Below, piece by piece: positions 9,125 to 17,153 of a stretch of DNA of 38,468 nucleotides (position 1 is the stretch's first letter; each line of letters opens with the position of its first letter). Under the pieces are notes generated by a model that saw only the letters and a list, made by a program, of their open reading frames with translations, was not told where the DNA came from and searched no databases. Source of the DNA: Deltaproteobacteria bacterium. GTDB taxonomy: Bacteria > Desulfobacterota > Desulfomonilia > UBA1062. A program made the translations under genes and the position numbers. Where the stretch lies: NCBI GenBank assembly GCA_029547185.1, contig JAKPPU010000193.1, positions 1 through 38,468 of the forward strand, written 5' to 3'.

Positions 9125-9284
9125 GGGTCAGGTCTTGCCTTATGCAATTTGCGAAGCGATCCGGCTCGCTCGTGAATTGTGCAGGTTGAGGTGCTCCCCG
9201 ACTTCCTTGAGCTTATACCCCCAACGTGTATACTGCCTCGACAATTGCTTTAATCCTCAAGGGCAAAACGCAAAACCTGGCCCC
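9124..9284. mobile_element. MITE-like palindromic element without transposase
   Basis: The left tip GGGGTCAGGTCTTGC (9124-9138) and the right tip GCAAAACCTGGCCCC (9270-9284) are inverted copies matching at 13 of 15 bases. Inside the left half there is a further imperfect stem (TGCAATTTGCGAAGCGA against CTCGCTCGTGAATTGTGCA, about 9142-9184). The GGGGTCAGGTCTTGC tip recalls, from memory, sequences flanking REP-associated tyrosine transposase genes in related bacteria. No coding capacity remains, so this would be a non-autonomous derivative. The first base is the last base of the fmdB stop codon. Confidence 0.6.
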
Positions 9285-9287
9285 TCA

Positions 9288-9302
9288 GAACTCGGAGAGT
9301 TC
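9288..9302. terminator. Short symmetrical hairpin between convergent fmdB and dnaJ
   Basis: GAACTC-GGA-GAGTTC is a perfect 6-bp stem with a 3-base loop, 13 bases from the dnaJ stop. It lacks a T-tract on either side, so it is at best a weak bidirectional terminator or an end-protecting structure. Confidence 0.3.
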
Positions 9303-9315
9303 GGAACTGGCGCTA

Positions 9316-10419
9316 CTAGAAATTGAACAGCTTCTTCTTGCCCTTTGAAGGGCTCTTGATGTTTTCGCCGCTCAGCTTTGCAAACTGCTGGAGGATCTCT
9401 TCCTGCTCTTTGGTCAGCTTTTTCGGTATCTCCACCCTGATGCCCACGTTCAGAGACCCGGTACCGTTCGCCCGCAGGTGCTTGATGCCCTTGTCCCGTA
9501 TCGTATAGATCTCGTTTGGCTGGGTGCCCGGCTTGATGTCGAGATCGGCCTCGCCCTCGAGGGTGGGCACCTTGATGGTGGTGCCGAGCGCTGCCTGGAT
9601 AAAGGAAATGGGGATTTCCACGTAGAGATCGTCGCCCTGCCTGATGAAGGTCTCGTGGGGCTTGATCTCGATGAAGACGTAGAGATCGCCCGGCGGTCCG
9701 CCGAGCTCGCCCGCCTCTCCTTCCCCGGAGACGCGCATGGTGGCGCCGGTGTCGACACCGGGAGGTATCTTGACCTTGATCTGCTTCTTTTTGACGATCG
9801 TGCCCGAGCCCCGGCACGTCTTGCACGGCTTTGCGATGACCTTGCCCGTTCCCCGGCAGTGGGCGCAGGTGGTCGAGATGGTGAAGAACCCCTGTGTCCG
9901 GTAGACCTGTCCCCTTCCGCCGCAGATTCCGCACGGCTCTGGTGACGTGCCCGGCTCGGCACCGTTGCCTCCGCAACGGTCGCACAGTTCGGTCTTGGGG
10001 ATCTCGAGTTCGATCTCGGTCCCCTTTGCCGCCTCTTCGAGGGTGATGGAGGCATCGTACCTCAGGTCGGCGCCTCGGCTCGGGCGTCTGCGCTGCGACC
10101 TTCTGCCGCCGCCGAATCCGAAGACCTCCCCGAAGATATCGGAGAAGTTGCTGAAGATGTCGTCGAAATTCGAGAATCCCTGGAAGCCGCTTCCGTGGAG
10201 ACCTTCGTGGCCGTACTGGTCGTACATGCGCTTTTTATCGGGGTCTCTGAGCACTTCGTAGGCCTCGGCCGCCTCTTTGAACTTGGCCTCGGCTTCGTGG
10301 TCTCCCGGACACCTGTCCGGATGGTACTTCAATGCGAGCTGGCGGTATGCTTTCTTGATCTCCTCGCCGGAAGCCGACCGGGGTATCCCGAGGATCTCGT
10401 AGTAATCCCGCTTGGTCAT
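9316..10419 (-). CDS. dnaJ: Chaperone protein DnaJ (type I Hsp40)
   Basis: Co-chaperone that stimulates DnaK ATPase. The J domain (1-70) has HPD at residues 33-35. A Gly/Phe-rich linker covers about 71-105. The zinc domain carries four complete motifs: CDRCGGNG (146), CGICGGRG (163), CAHCRGTG (185) and CKTCRGSG (199). The C-terminal substrate and dimerisation domains are intact, giving 367 residues. The ATG overlaps the rpoZ stop as ATGA, so translation is coupled to rpoZ. It converges on hrcA-grpE-dnaK-fmdB rather than joining that operon, and I see no CIRCE in front of rpoZ. Confidence 0.97.
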   Translation of the reverse strand: MTKRDYYEILGIPRSASGEEIKKAYRQLALKYHPDRCPGDHEAEAKFKEAAEAYEVLRDPDKKRMYDQYGHEGLHGSGFQGFSNFDDIFSNFSDIFGEVFGFGGGRRSQRRRPSRGADLRYDASITLEEAAKGTEIELEIPKTELCDRCGGNGAEPGTSPEPCGICGGRGQVYRTQGFFTISTTCAHCRGTGKVIAKPCKTCRGSGTIVKKKQIKVKIPPGVDTGATMRVSGEGEAGELGGPPGDLYVFIEIKPHETFIRQGDDLYVEIPISFIQAALGTTIKVPTLEGEADLDIKPGTQPNEIYTIRDKGIKHLRANGTGSLNVGIRVEIPKKLTKEQEEILQQFAKLSGENIKSPSKGKKKLFNF

Positions 10420-10610
10420 GATTTTTCGCTTAACGAAATCTTCCCTTCGGCAAGCTCGCGCAGGGCTATCACGACAGACCTGTTTTCTTTGCGCTTGGAA
10501 AGGGCGGGTGCCCCTTTCATGAGCTGTTTGGTGCGTTTCGAAGCCGCTATAGCGAGTGAAAAACGATCATGAACCTTCTCGAGGCAATCTTCTACTGTTA
10601 CTCGTGCCAT
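10416..10610 (-). CDS. rpoZ: DNA-directed RNA polymerase omega subunit
   Basis: A small 64-residue protein that helps assemble the beta' subunit of RNA polymerase. The N-terminus [33 protein letters not shown] fits the family, followed by the [15 protein letters not shown] segment. An AAAGGAAA site precedes the ATG. A TTGACG hexamer lies upstream at about 10667-10672 on this strand, but I cannot find a convincing -10. It overlaps dnaJ by four bases, an unusual partner because rpoZ more often follows gmk. Confidence 0.92.
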   Translation of the reverse strand: MARVTVEDCLEKVHDRFSLAIAASKRTKQLMKGAPALSKRKENRSVVIALRELAEGKISLSEKS

Positions 10611-10693
10611 AGTTTCCTTTCCTTTTGAAAAAGTGACAGTGTCTCATGCCACATCTTTAAGAAATCGTCAAGAGTGTTGTACGGATAAGGGAT

Positions 10694-11980
10694 TCAGTCC
10701 TCGTAATTTCCCTTCGGGCCTTTCTCCTCCTTGTGGAGCTTCGCTGCCTTTTCGAGTATTTTTTCCCTCGTCCACTCGGCGGGATTTTCTATCCGCTTTG
10801 CCTTGGGACCGAGCTCACAGGAACCGGCCTCGAGGATGGCCTCCATGGCGAGAGGCGCCGTATCCGACGCATTGAAGTATTTCGCGAGCAGGTCATAAGC
10901 GAAATCTTCGACGCCCTTCTCCATCCTCTCCCTGATCTCCTTGGGCTGGGCGAGGATCCGTTTCTCGAAGGGGAGGTTGAGCTTTTTATAATCGCCCTTT
11001 TTCAGGGATTTGTCGTTGGCGTAGGAGACCATTTCATGCCAGAGATCCTCGGTCACGCCCTCTCCCCTGAGCTTGATGAAGTTGCCGGACTCGTCGAGGA
11101 TGGCATTGCCGTACTGGTTGACCTTGACTCCCCAGGATATCATCTGGAGTGCGGTAGCTACATTGGCCTTCGTGGTCCTGGTTTCGGAGGCGATGCGCTT
11201 CAGACGTTCAACACTGTTGCCGGAGGTGCCGTGCTGTGCGCCGGATATGCCGTACTTCGCCAGGGCTTCGTGGATCTCCCTGGTGAGATCGACCTGGATG
11301 CCTGCATCACTCTCCTCGATGCCGTGCGTCGTCCCGTTGTTGAGCGCGATCCAGTCGGGGAAGATATCGTGGGCATTGAGCCCCCTGATGAGGAAGAGGG
11401 CTTCTTCTGGGGTGGAGAGGCCAGCCTTGCCCTTGATCTCGCCCACCTCTGTTTCGTAGCCGGCCCATTTCGGGATAAAGGAGCTTAAGGCGATATTGGC
11501 GAAGAGGTTCTCTTCTTCGCTCATGTGCGAGGCGTCGATCGCGATCGAAGTGATCCCTGCGTCGATCATGGAGGGGATGTCTATTTTTGCCTTGTCCACT
11601 TCGACGGGTTTCTTCAAGCCGAAGTGGTCAGCGTGGACCGCGACGGGCACGGTGATGCCGAGCTCGTTGCAGTATGCGTCGACGTACTGGGCGAGGTTCC
11701 ACATGTTGATCAGGCAATAGTCGGCCTCGGATTTGGCGATCTCGATGATGACGGCGGCATTCGCCCTCTGGGCGGCCTTGAGCGTTCCCCGGATCACGAT
11801 GCTGCTCCTGCCGTTTGCCGCGATGGTCATGGCGTGGCCCTTCCTGAGCATTGCCCGGTCGATCACCTTGCCGCTCACGATGAGTGCTCTCGAGTTGGGG
11901 AAGAGCTTTCTGATATTCGGTGGGCGTCCGATTTCCAGAACTTTGTTGAAGATGTCGTTACTATTATGCGCCAAGGCCAT
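10694..11980 (-). CDS. fba: Class II fructose-bisphosphate aldolase (long form)
   Basis: Cleaves or forms fructose 1,6-bisphosphate using a divalent metal. Zinc and substrate motifs are HADHF (about 116-120), IDASHMSEEEN, EVGEIKGKAG, ALNNGTTHG and GAQHGTSGN. Length is 428 residues, belonging to the longer class II group of about 430 residues rather than the 300-360-residue E. coli type. The frame extends to a GTG at 12031, but ATG 11980 has AAGGAGC directly upstream and starts MALAHNSNDIF, so I chose it. It follows fbp by 116 bases; together they perform the last steps of gluconeogenesis to fructose 6-phosphate. Confidence 0.93.
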   Translation of the reverse strand: MALAHNSNDIFNKVLEIGRPPNIRKLFPNSRALIVSGKVIDRAMLRKGHAMTIAANGRSSIVIRGTLKAAQRANAAVIIEIAKSEADYCLINMWNLAQYVDAYCNELGITVPVAVHADHFGLKKPVEVDKAKIDIPSMIDAGITSIAIDASHMSEEENLFANIALSSFIPKWAGYETEVGEIKGKAGLSTPEEALFLIRGLNAHDIFPDWIALNNGTTHGIEESDAGIQVDLTREIHEALAKYGISGAQHGTSGNSVERLKRIASETRTTKANVATALQMISWGVKVNQYGNAILDESGNFIKLRGEGVTEDLWHEMVSYANDKSLKKGDYKKLNLPFEKRILAQPKEIRERMEKGVEDFAYDLLAKYFNASDTAPLAMEAILEAGSCELGPKAKRIENPAEWTREKILEKAAKLHKEEKGPKGNYED

Positions 11981-12033
11981 TACGAGCTCCTTTTGCGAAT
12001 GATCTAAGTGTTTTCTATAGGGATTTTCCACTC

Positions 12034-12072
12034 GAAATCAACTGATTTCTGCAGGAGGCTGATTTTTCCTCC
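12034..12072. other. Two small hairpins between fbp and fba
   Basis: GAAATCA-AC-TGATTTC (12034-12049) is a perfect 7-bp stem, and GGAGG (12054-12058) pairs with CCTCC (12068-12072). They lie in the 116-base gap transcribed between fbp and fba. They could adjust the expression ratio or mark a processing site; no T-tract supports termination. Confidence 0.3.
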
Positions 12073-12096
12073 ATAGTTTTCGAAGAGCTGCCGCAT

Positions 12097-13110
12097 TCAG
12101 ATATTTCTCTTTGCAAACTCCTCGTATTCGAGCACATCTTCCTTGGAGCCGATGATGAGCGGCACCCTCTGGTGCAGCTTCGTGGGCTTGATATCGAGGA
12201 TCCTCTCGTATCCTGTGGACGCATACCCGCCTGCCTGCTCGACCACGAAGGCGAGCGGGTTCGCCTCGTAGAGGAGCCTCAGTTTGCCGGTTGTCTTCTT
12301 CGGGTCCTTCGTGTCTTCGGGATAGAGGAAGATGCCGCCTTTGAGGAGATTCCTGTGGAAATCGGCGACGAGAGAGCCGATGTAGCGCGACGAATAGGGG
12401 GCCTTGATCTTGTTTCTGTCGGATTTGAGGTATTCGATGTACTCGCGGGTCCCCTTTTTCCAGTAGGCATAGTTGCCTTCGTTCGTGCTGTAGATCTTTC
12501 CCCTCGGCGGGATCTGGATGTTGGGATGGGAGAGGACGAACTCTCCCACGCTGGGGTCGAGGCTGAAGCCGTTCACGCCGTTGCCCGTCGTGTACACGAG
12601 GTTCACGCTCGAGCTGTAGATGATGTAGCCCGCCCCGAAGAGCTTGCGGCCGGGCTGGAGGCAGTCATCGAGGACGCCGTCCTCACCGTCGGATACGCGC
12701 TTGTAGATGCCGAAGATGGTGCCGATGGAGACGTTCACGTCGATGTTCGAGGAGCCGTCGAGGGGGTCGAACATGATGACGTAATCGCCCTTCGGGTGCT
12801 CCTTGGGGATGGCGATCATCTCGGGCTCTTCCTCGGAAGCCATGACGCAGACCTTGCCGATGTAGTTGAGCGCATTGATGAAGACCTTGTTGGCGTAGAC
12901 GTCGAGCTTCTGGACCTCTTCGCCCTGGACGTTCGTGTGGCCGGTCCGGCCGAGGATATCCTCGACGAGGCCGGCATGGGCGACCTGGGCGGAGACCACC
13001 TTGGCAGCGAAGATGATCTGGCTCAGGATGGCGCTGAAATCCCCCCGACCGCCGTAGCGGCGCTGTTCGCTCAGGATGTGCCGGTCTAAGGTGATGATCG
13101 AGTCGTTCAT
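12097..13110 (-). CDS. fbp: Fructose-1,6-bisphosphatase class I
   Basis: Hydrolyses fructose 1,6-bisphosphate to fructose 6-phosphate, the committing step of gluconeogenesis. The metal-binding core FDPLDGSSNID is at residues 114-124, with SEEEPE (92-97) supplying acidic ligands. GGIFLYPED and GKLRLLYEANP are the sugar-phosphate motifs. Length 337 is standard. GGGGAGGG lies just upstream of the ATG. It is divergent from the trp operon, about 150 bases from the trp promoter, and heads the fbp-fba pair. Confidence 0.96.
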   Translation of the reverse strand: MNDSIITLDRHILSEQRRYGGRGDFSAILSQIIFAAKVVSAQVAHAGLVEDILGRTGHTNVQGEEVQKLDVYANKVFINALNYIGKVCVMASEEEPEMIAIPKEHPKGDYVIMFDPLDGSSNIDVNVSIGTIFGIYKRVSDGEDGVLDDCLQPGRKLFGAGYIIYSSSVNLVYTTGNGVNGFSLDPSVGEFVLSHPNIQIPPRGKIYSTNEGNYAYWKKGTREYIEYLKSDRNKIKAPYSSRYIGSLVADFHRNLLKGGIFLYPEDTKDPKKTTGKLRLLYEANPLAFVVEQAGGYASTGYERILDIKPTKLHQRVPLIIGSKEDVLEYEEFAKRNI

Positions 13111-13256
13111 AATCCCTCCCCGTGGCTACAGATAATTAATGAATTGGTAATATGTGAGCTAAGGAGATGATACCATCGGAAGGGAGGAAAAACAAGGCGA
13201 TGTCGATCTTCCCCCTCATATTTTCACCGTATCGGGAAAAAGAGGGCAAAAACACA

Positions 13257-13285
13257 TTGACAAGGGGGGTGTTTCTATATATAGA
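13257..13285 (+). promoter_or_regulatory. Sigma70-type promoter of the trp operon
   Basis: A perfect TTGACA (13257-13262) is followed after 17 bases by TATAGA (13280-13285). The predicted start near 13292 lies just ahead of the leader peptide. The -10 element is embedded in a perfect palindrome, listed separately. Confidence 0.85.
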
Positions 13286-13288
13286 AAC
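13271..13288. promoter_or_regulatory. Perfect 18-bp palindrome over the trp -10 element
   Basis: GTTTCTATATATAGAAAC is identical to its reverse complement and covers the -10 hexamer. It has the size and place of a repressor operator that would block RNA polymerase. It does not resemble the E. coli TrpR operator core, and no repressor gene is next to it, so the binding protein, if any, is unknown. Confidence 0.5.
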
Positions 13289-13306
13289 ATTATGGTGAGC
13301 ATGTCT

Positions 13307-13384
13307 ATGTGTAGATTCAGTATCGGGTTTACCTGCTGGTGGTGGCGCATCAGGCAAGAGGCTGCGGCTGGAGGTTTGCCCTAA
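13307..13384 (+). CDS. trpL: trp operon leader peptide with three consecutive Trp codons
   Basis: A 25-residue open frame that begins MCRFSIGFTCWWWR and ends GGLP before TAA. Its three tandem TGG codons are at 13337-13345. ATG 13307 has GGTGAG (13294-13299) seven bases upstream. Earlier in-frame ATGs at 13292 and 13301 lack proper spacing, and the first lies at the predicted transcript end. The peptide itself probably has no function: its translation senses charged tRNA-Trp. A ribosome stalled at the TGG codons would cover sequence to about 13358 and free the antiterminator. The leader peptide, antiterminator and terminator are in the correct order. Confidence 0.88.
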   Translation: MCRFSIGFTCWWWRIRQEAAAGGLP

Positions 13385-13446
13385 GCGTTACGATACGGCC
13401 GGATGATGAAAAGCGGCAAGCTTCCTGAAAGCTTGCCGCTTTTTTT
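13353..13446 (+). terminator. trp attenuator: antiterminator and intrinsic terminator
   Basis: The terminator is AAAAGCGGCAAGCTT (13409-13423) paired with AAGCTTGCCGCTTTT (13429-13443), a 15-bp perfect stem with loop CCTGA and a run of T to 13446. The alternative antiterminator pairs GGAGGTTTGCC (13370-13380) with GGCAAGCTTCC (13415-13425), 11 pairs with two G-U wobbles, which destroys the terminator stem. GGCAAG (13353-13358) can pair with TTTGCC (13375-13380) as the competing 1:2 stem, and a ribosome stalled on the Trp codons would mask it. Low tryptophan therefore favours read-through into trpE. Confidence 0.9.
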
Positions 13447-13469
13447 ATGGTCTCAGGAAAGGGGTAGTG

Positions 13470-14855
13470 ATGGAAGGAATTCAGCTGTTCAGGGATGTCA
13501 AAGACCGGGGGGTCGTGATCCGCAAGAGGCTCGCGTGCGATACGCTCACCCCGGTCCAGACCTACTGGTCCGTGGTGGGAGACGCTCAGGGCTTCCTCCT
13601 GGAGTCCATACCCGGCTCGTACAGCTTCATAGGAAGGTTTACAAGCCCGGATGTCCTGACCATCCACGAGGACGACGATCCCTGGTCGAAGATGCCTCTT
13701 CAAGGCAGCATTCTCTCCTTCGAGAACGGTGGCCTGCCGCCCTTTATCGGAGGATACGTCGGATATCTCGGGTACGATCTGGCTCGGGGCATAGAGCGGC
13801 TCCCGAGGCCGCCGCTCCCCTCGGGATTCCCCGATGCCAGGCTCGGCCGCGTCGATACGCTCGTTGTCTTCGATCACCTCGGGCAATCGGTCTGCCTGAT
13901 CCATACGATCCCGGAACCGGGGATCAGCGAGGAGAAGGCGGAGACGATGGCGAGAGAGGCCTTTTCCCCGATCGAAGACTCCCTGTTCTCGAAGCCGCAT
14001 ATGCCCTCCGCCGAGGTTCCCCGAAGATGCACCATCAGGGACGCCTCTCTCGATGAGGCCGGGTTCATCGAGGCTGTGGACAAGGCGAGGGAATGCATCA
14101 AAGACGGCGAGATCATCCAGACGGTCCTCTCGAGGAGGCTAACGCTCGATGCAGCCTGCGACCCCTTCGATACGTACCGGCGTCTCAGGCACATCAATCC
14201 TTCGCCCTACCTGTTTCACATCCATTTCGGCGATGTGACCCTCGTCGGCTCGTCGCCCGAGGTCATGGTGAAGCTGAAAGGGAACACGATAACCTCGCTC
14301 CCCATAGCCGGCACCAGGCCCAGAGGCAAAAGCGGGGAAGAAGACAGCCTCCTCGCCTCTGACCTCATGAAGGACGAAAAGGAGCGGGCAGAGCACCTGA
14401 TGCTCCTCGATCTGGCGCGGAACGACGTGGGCAGGGTGTCGAAGCCGGGGAGCGTGCATGTCACGTCCCGGGAGGTCGTGAAGATGTACTCCCACGTCAT
14501 GCACATCGTCTCCTGCGTGGAGGGCGAGAAGAGGACCGGCCTCAAGAACACCGATGTATTGCAGGCCTGCTTCCCGGCAGGGACCGTATCCGGTGCCCCC
14601 AAGGTGCGGGCCATGGAGATCATCGACGAGCTCGAGGGCATGTGCAGGGGTCCCTATGCCGGCGCGGTAGGCTACCTCTCCTTCAACGGGGACATCGACA
14701 CCGGGATTGCGATACGCACGATCTTTATCCGGGGCAGGGAATTCTTCGTCCAGGCCGGGGCAGGGATCGTCTGGGATTCGGTTCCGAGGAACGAGCTGCG
14801 CGAGATCGACAGCAAGCTCCGGGTCTTGAGCACTGCATTAGGAGGCATGGCATGA
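13470..14855 (+). CDS. trpE: Anthranilate synthase component I
   Basis: Forms anthranilate from chorismate with ammonia delivered by TrpG. The N-terminal regulatory region contains LLES (about 43-46), the site linked with tryptophan feedback inhibition in this family. The C-terminal chorismate-binding domain has SPYLFHIHFGD, SSPEVMVKL, PIAGTRPRG, LLDLARNDVGRVS and FPAGTVSGAPK. At 461 residues it is full length. ATG 13470 has GGAAAGGGG upstream; a GTG three bases earlier is too close to it. First structural gene after the attenuator; its stop overlaps trpG as ATGA. Confidence 0.96.
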   Translation: MEGIQLFRDVKDRGVVIRKRLACDTLTPVQTYWSVVGDAQGFLLESIPGSYSFIGRFTSPDVLTIHEDDDPWSKMPLQGSILSFENGGLPPFIGGYVGYLGYDLARGIERLPRPPLPSGFPDARLGRVDTLVVFDHLGQSVCLIHTIPEPGISEEKAETMAREAFSPIEDSLFSKPHMPSAEVPRRCTIRDASLDEAGFIEAVDKARECIKDGEIIQTVLSRRLTLDAACDPFDTYRRLRHINPSPYLFHIHFGDVTLVGSSPEVMVKLKGNTITSLPIAGTRPRGKSGEEDSLLASDLMKDEKERAEHLMLLDLARNDVGRVSKPGSVHVTSREVVKMYSHVMHIVSCVEGEKRTGLKNTDVLQACFPAGTVSGAPKVRAMEIIDELEGMCRGPYAGAVGYLSFNGDIDTGIAIRTIFIRGREFFVQAGAGIVWDSVPRNELREIDSKLRVLSTALGGMA

Positions 14856-15430
14856 TTCTCATGATAGACAATTTCGATTCATTCACCTTCAACCTGGTCC
14901 AGGGCTTCGAGTCCATGGGAGAAGAGGTCGCCGTGTTCAGGAACGACGCCGTCAGCATCGACTCCATTAAGGCGATGTCACCCAAAGGCATCATCATCTC
15001 GCCCGGTCCGGGGTCGCCGCGGTCGGCCGGGATATCGATCGAGGTGATACGGCATTTCTGCAAGGAAGTCCCGATCCTCGGGGTCTGCCTCGGCCATCAG
15101 TGCATTGCGGAGGCCTTCGGCGGGAGCGTCGTTCATGCGGGCAGGGTCATGCACGGAAAGTTCTCGCCCATTCACCATGACGGAAAGGATCTCTTCTCCG
15201 GCCTTCCCCAGGATTTCCGTGCGGTCAGGTATCACTCTCTTGCCATAGACAGGAAGACGCTGCCGAAGGAGATCCTCGCGTGCGCCTTTTCGGACGACGG
15301 CGAGATTATGGGCATCAGACACGATCAGTTCCCCCTCTTCGGTGTCCAGTTCCATCCCGAATCGATCGCCACGGAGTACGGACACGAAATGATGGGCAAC
15401 TTCATTGCAAAGATAAAGGAGGCTGTATGA
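14852..15430 (+). CDS. trpG: Anthranilate synthase component II (glutamine amidotransferase)
   Basis: Class I glutamine amidotransferase of 192 residues that supplies ammonia to TrpE. The oxyanion motif SPGPGSP, nucleophile C79 in GVCLGHQ, and H168/E170 in QFHPES complete the catalytic triad. The RYHSL segment is typical of TrpG/PabA. The ATG overlaps the trpE stop, with AGGAGG upstream inside trpE. It is a separate gene, not fused to trpD. It could also serve 4-amino-4-deoxychorismate synthesis, as in some bacteria, but the operon position points to tryptophan. Confidence 0.96.
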   Translation: MILMIDNFDSFTFNLVQGFESMGEEVAVFRNDAVSIDSIKAMSPKGIIISPGPGSPRSAGISIEVIRHFCKEVPILGVCLGHQCIAEAFGGSVVHAGRVMHGKFSPIHHDGKDLFSGLPQDFRAVRYHSLAIDRKTLPKEILACAFSDDGEIMGIRHDQFPLFGVQFHPESIATEYGHEMMGNFIAKIKEAV

Positions 15431-16419
15431 AGTATTTTATCGAGAAGCTCATCTCGAAGCAGGACCTGAACGATGGCGAGATGGGATCCGCCTTCGATAC
15501 GATCATGTCCGGCGGGGCGAACGACACCCTCATCGGCGCATTCCTCGTGGCCTTGAGGGCCAAGGGAGAGAAGCCTTCCGAGATCGCATCGGCTGCCCGC
15601 ATCATGCGGGAGAAGGCCGTCAGGGTCAATGTAGATTTCGACGTCGTTGATACCTGCGGCACCGGGGGAGACGGCGCGCTGACCTTCAATATCTCGACGG
15701 CAGTGGCATTTGTCCTTGCCGGGGCAGGGTTCAAGGTGGCGAAGCACGGAAACCGGTCGGTCAGCTCGTCCTCGGGGAGCGCAGACTGTCTCGAGGCGCT
15801 CGGCGTCCCCATCGATCTCGATCCCCTTCAGGCGGCCTGCGCTCTCAAGGAAAGCGGCTTCGCCTTCATGTTCGCCCCAAGGTACCACCCGAGCATGAGG
15901 CATGCCATGCCGGCTCGAAAGCAGCTCGGGATGAAGACCATCTTCAATATCCTGGGCCCCCTGACGAACCCTGCAGGCGCTGCCTACCAGGTCATCGGGG
16001 TCTATCAGGAGGATCTCATCAATCCCATCATCGAATGCCTGCGTCTGCTCGGGTCGAAAGGGGCGATGGTCGTCCATTCAGGGCTCGACGAGGTCTCGAT
16101 ATCCGGCGCGACCAGGTATGCAAGGCTGGGAGACGGCAGGATAGAAAAAGGCACGATCAGCCCATCCGATGCAGGCTTCTCTCCGAAGCCCCTCGATGAG
16201 CTCCGGGTATCGACCCCGGCAGAGTCCGCGAAGCGGATCGAGGAGGTCTTCAACGGTACTTTGAATGGCGCCTGCCTGGAGAGCATCCTCCTCAATGCAG
16301 GAGCTGCCTTCATGGCCCTCGACAGCCGCATCGGCATCAGGGAGGGCGTGTCCCACGCGACAGAATCGATCCGAAGCGGCGAAGCGCTCCGTGCCCTCCG
16401 GAAGGCGAGGCTCTCATGA
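15427..16419 (+). CDS. trpD: Anthranilate phosphoribosyltransferase
   Basis: Transfers the phosphoribosyl group of PRPP to anthranilate. The 330-residue product carries DTCGTGGDG (75-83, PRPP pyrophosphate loop), KHGNRSVSS (106-114) and NILGPLTNP. The frame is open further upstream inside trpG, but ATG 15427 has AAAGGAGG and overlaps the trpG stop by four bases, matching the pattern of the rest of the operon and the usual N-terminus. Confidence 0.96.
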   Translation: MKYFIEKLISKQDLNDGEMGSAFDTIMSGGANDTLIGAFLVALRAKGEKPSEIASAARIMREKAVRVNVDFDVVDTCGTGGDGALTFNISTAVAFVLAGAGFKVAKHGNRSVSSSSGSADCLEALGVPIDLDPLQAACALKESGFAFMFAPRYHPSMRHAMPARKQLGMKTIFNILGPLTNPAGAAYQVIGVYQEDLINPIIECLRLLGSKGAMVVHSGLDEVSISGATRYARLGDGRIEKGTISPSDAGFSPKPLDELRVSTPAESAKRIEEVFNGTLNGACLESILLNAGAAFMALDSRIGIREGVSHATESIRSGEALRALRKARLS

Positions 16420-17153
16420 ATTTTTTGCTGCACATGTATGAGCTCGCAAAAAAGAGGGCTGCCCGAATGGAACCCTGTGAAGAACATGCCCCGAAGCCTT
16501 CCTGTTCGTTCAAACAGGCGCTGAAGGGAATGGCCGTCATCGCGGAGGTGAAGTATGCCACCCCTGCCGAGGGAGACCTCGGCATTCAGCAGAGGCCCGC
16601 AGAGCTGGCTTCCGAGTACGAGTCAAGGGGAGCGGCGGCCATATCCTGCCTCACCGAGCCTGCCTACTTTGCGGGGAGCATGGCGTACATCTCAGAAATA
16701 CGGAACGCCTGCACTCTTCCCGTGCTCATGAAGGATTTCATTGCGGATGAGCGGCAAATATGTGCAGGCAGATCGCTGGGGGCGGACGCAGTCCTCCTCA
16801 TCACCGAGATGCTCTCGTATGAAGAGCTCGCACGGCTTCATGCCTTCTCCGGGGATCTCGGCATGGATTGCCTCGTGGAGGTCCACGGCATTGAAGGAAT
16901 CGAGAAGGCGGTCCGCATCGGGGCCGGGATCATCGGCGTGAATTCGAGGGACCTTACTACCTTGACGGTCATTCCCGAGCGGCATGAGGAGTTGGTGAAT
17001 CTGATTCCCAAAGGCGTGATCAAGGTCGCCGAGAGCGGTATCTCTTCGGGAAAGAGACTGAAGGAACTGCAAGGCATTGGATATGACGCCGCGCTCATCG
17101 GCCGGGCAATGGCAAGGCAGGATTTGCGCATGGAGCTGCTCTCATGTGGGTGA
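16416..17153 (+). CDS. trpC: Indole-3-glycerol phosphate synthase
   Basis: Closes the indole ring of carboxyphenylaminodeoxyribulose phosphate with loss of CO2. TIM-barrel motifs are IAEVKYATPAEG (catalytic E44/K46; the family usually has IAEIKxxSPS), PVLMKDFI with K106, GVNSRDL (usually GINNRDL) and VAESGI. At 245 residues it is slightly short. It overlaps trpD by ATGA and trpF by 10 bases, the longest overlap in the operon. Not fused to trpF, unlike in E. coli. Confidence 0.95.
   Translation: MNFLLHMYELAKKRAARMEPCEEHAPKPSCSFKQALKGMAVIAEVKYATPAEGDLGIQQRPAELASEYESRGAAAISCLTEPAYFAGSMAYISEIRNACTLPVLMKDFIADERQICAGRSLGADAVLLITEMLSYEELARLHAFSGDLGMDCLVEVHGIEGIEKAVRIGAGIIGVNSRDLTTLTVIPERHEELVNLIPKGVIKVAESGISSGKRLKELQGIGYDAALIGRAMARQDLRMELLSCG

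Noticed and set aside
12172..13089. 305-residue frame antisense to fbp
   Set aside because: Asp/Val-rich mirror of FBPase with no family resemblance.
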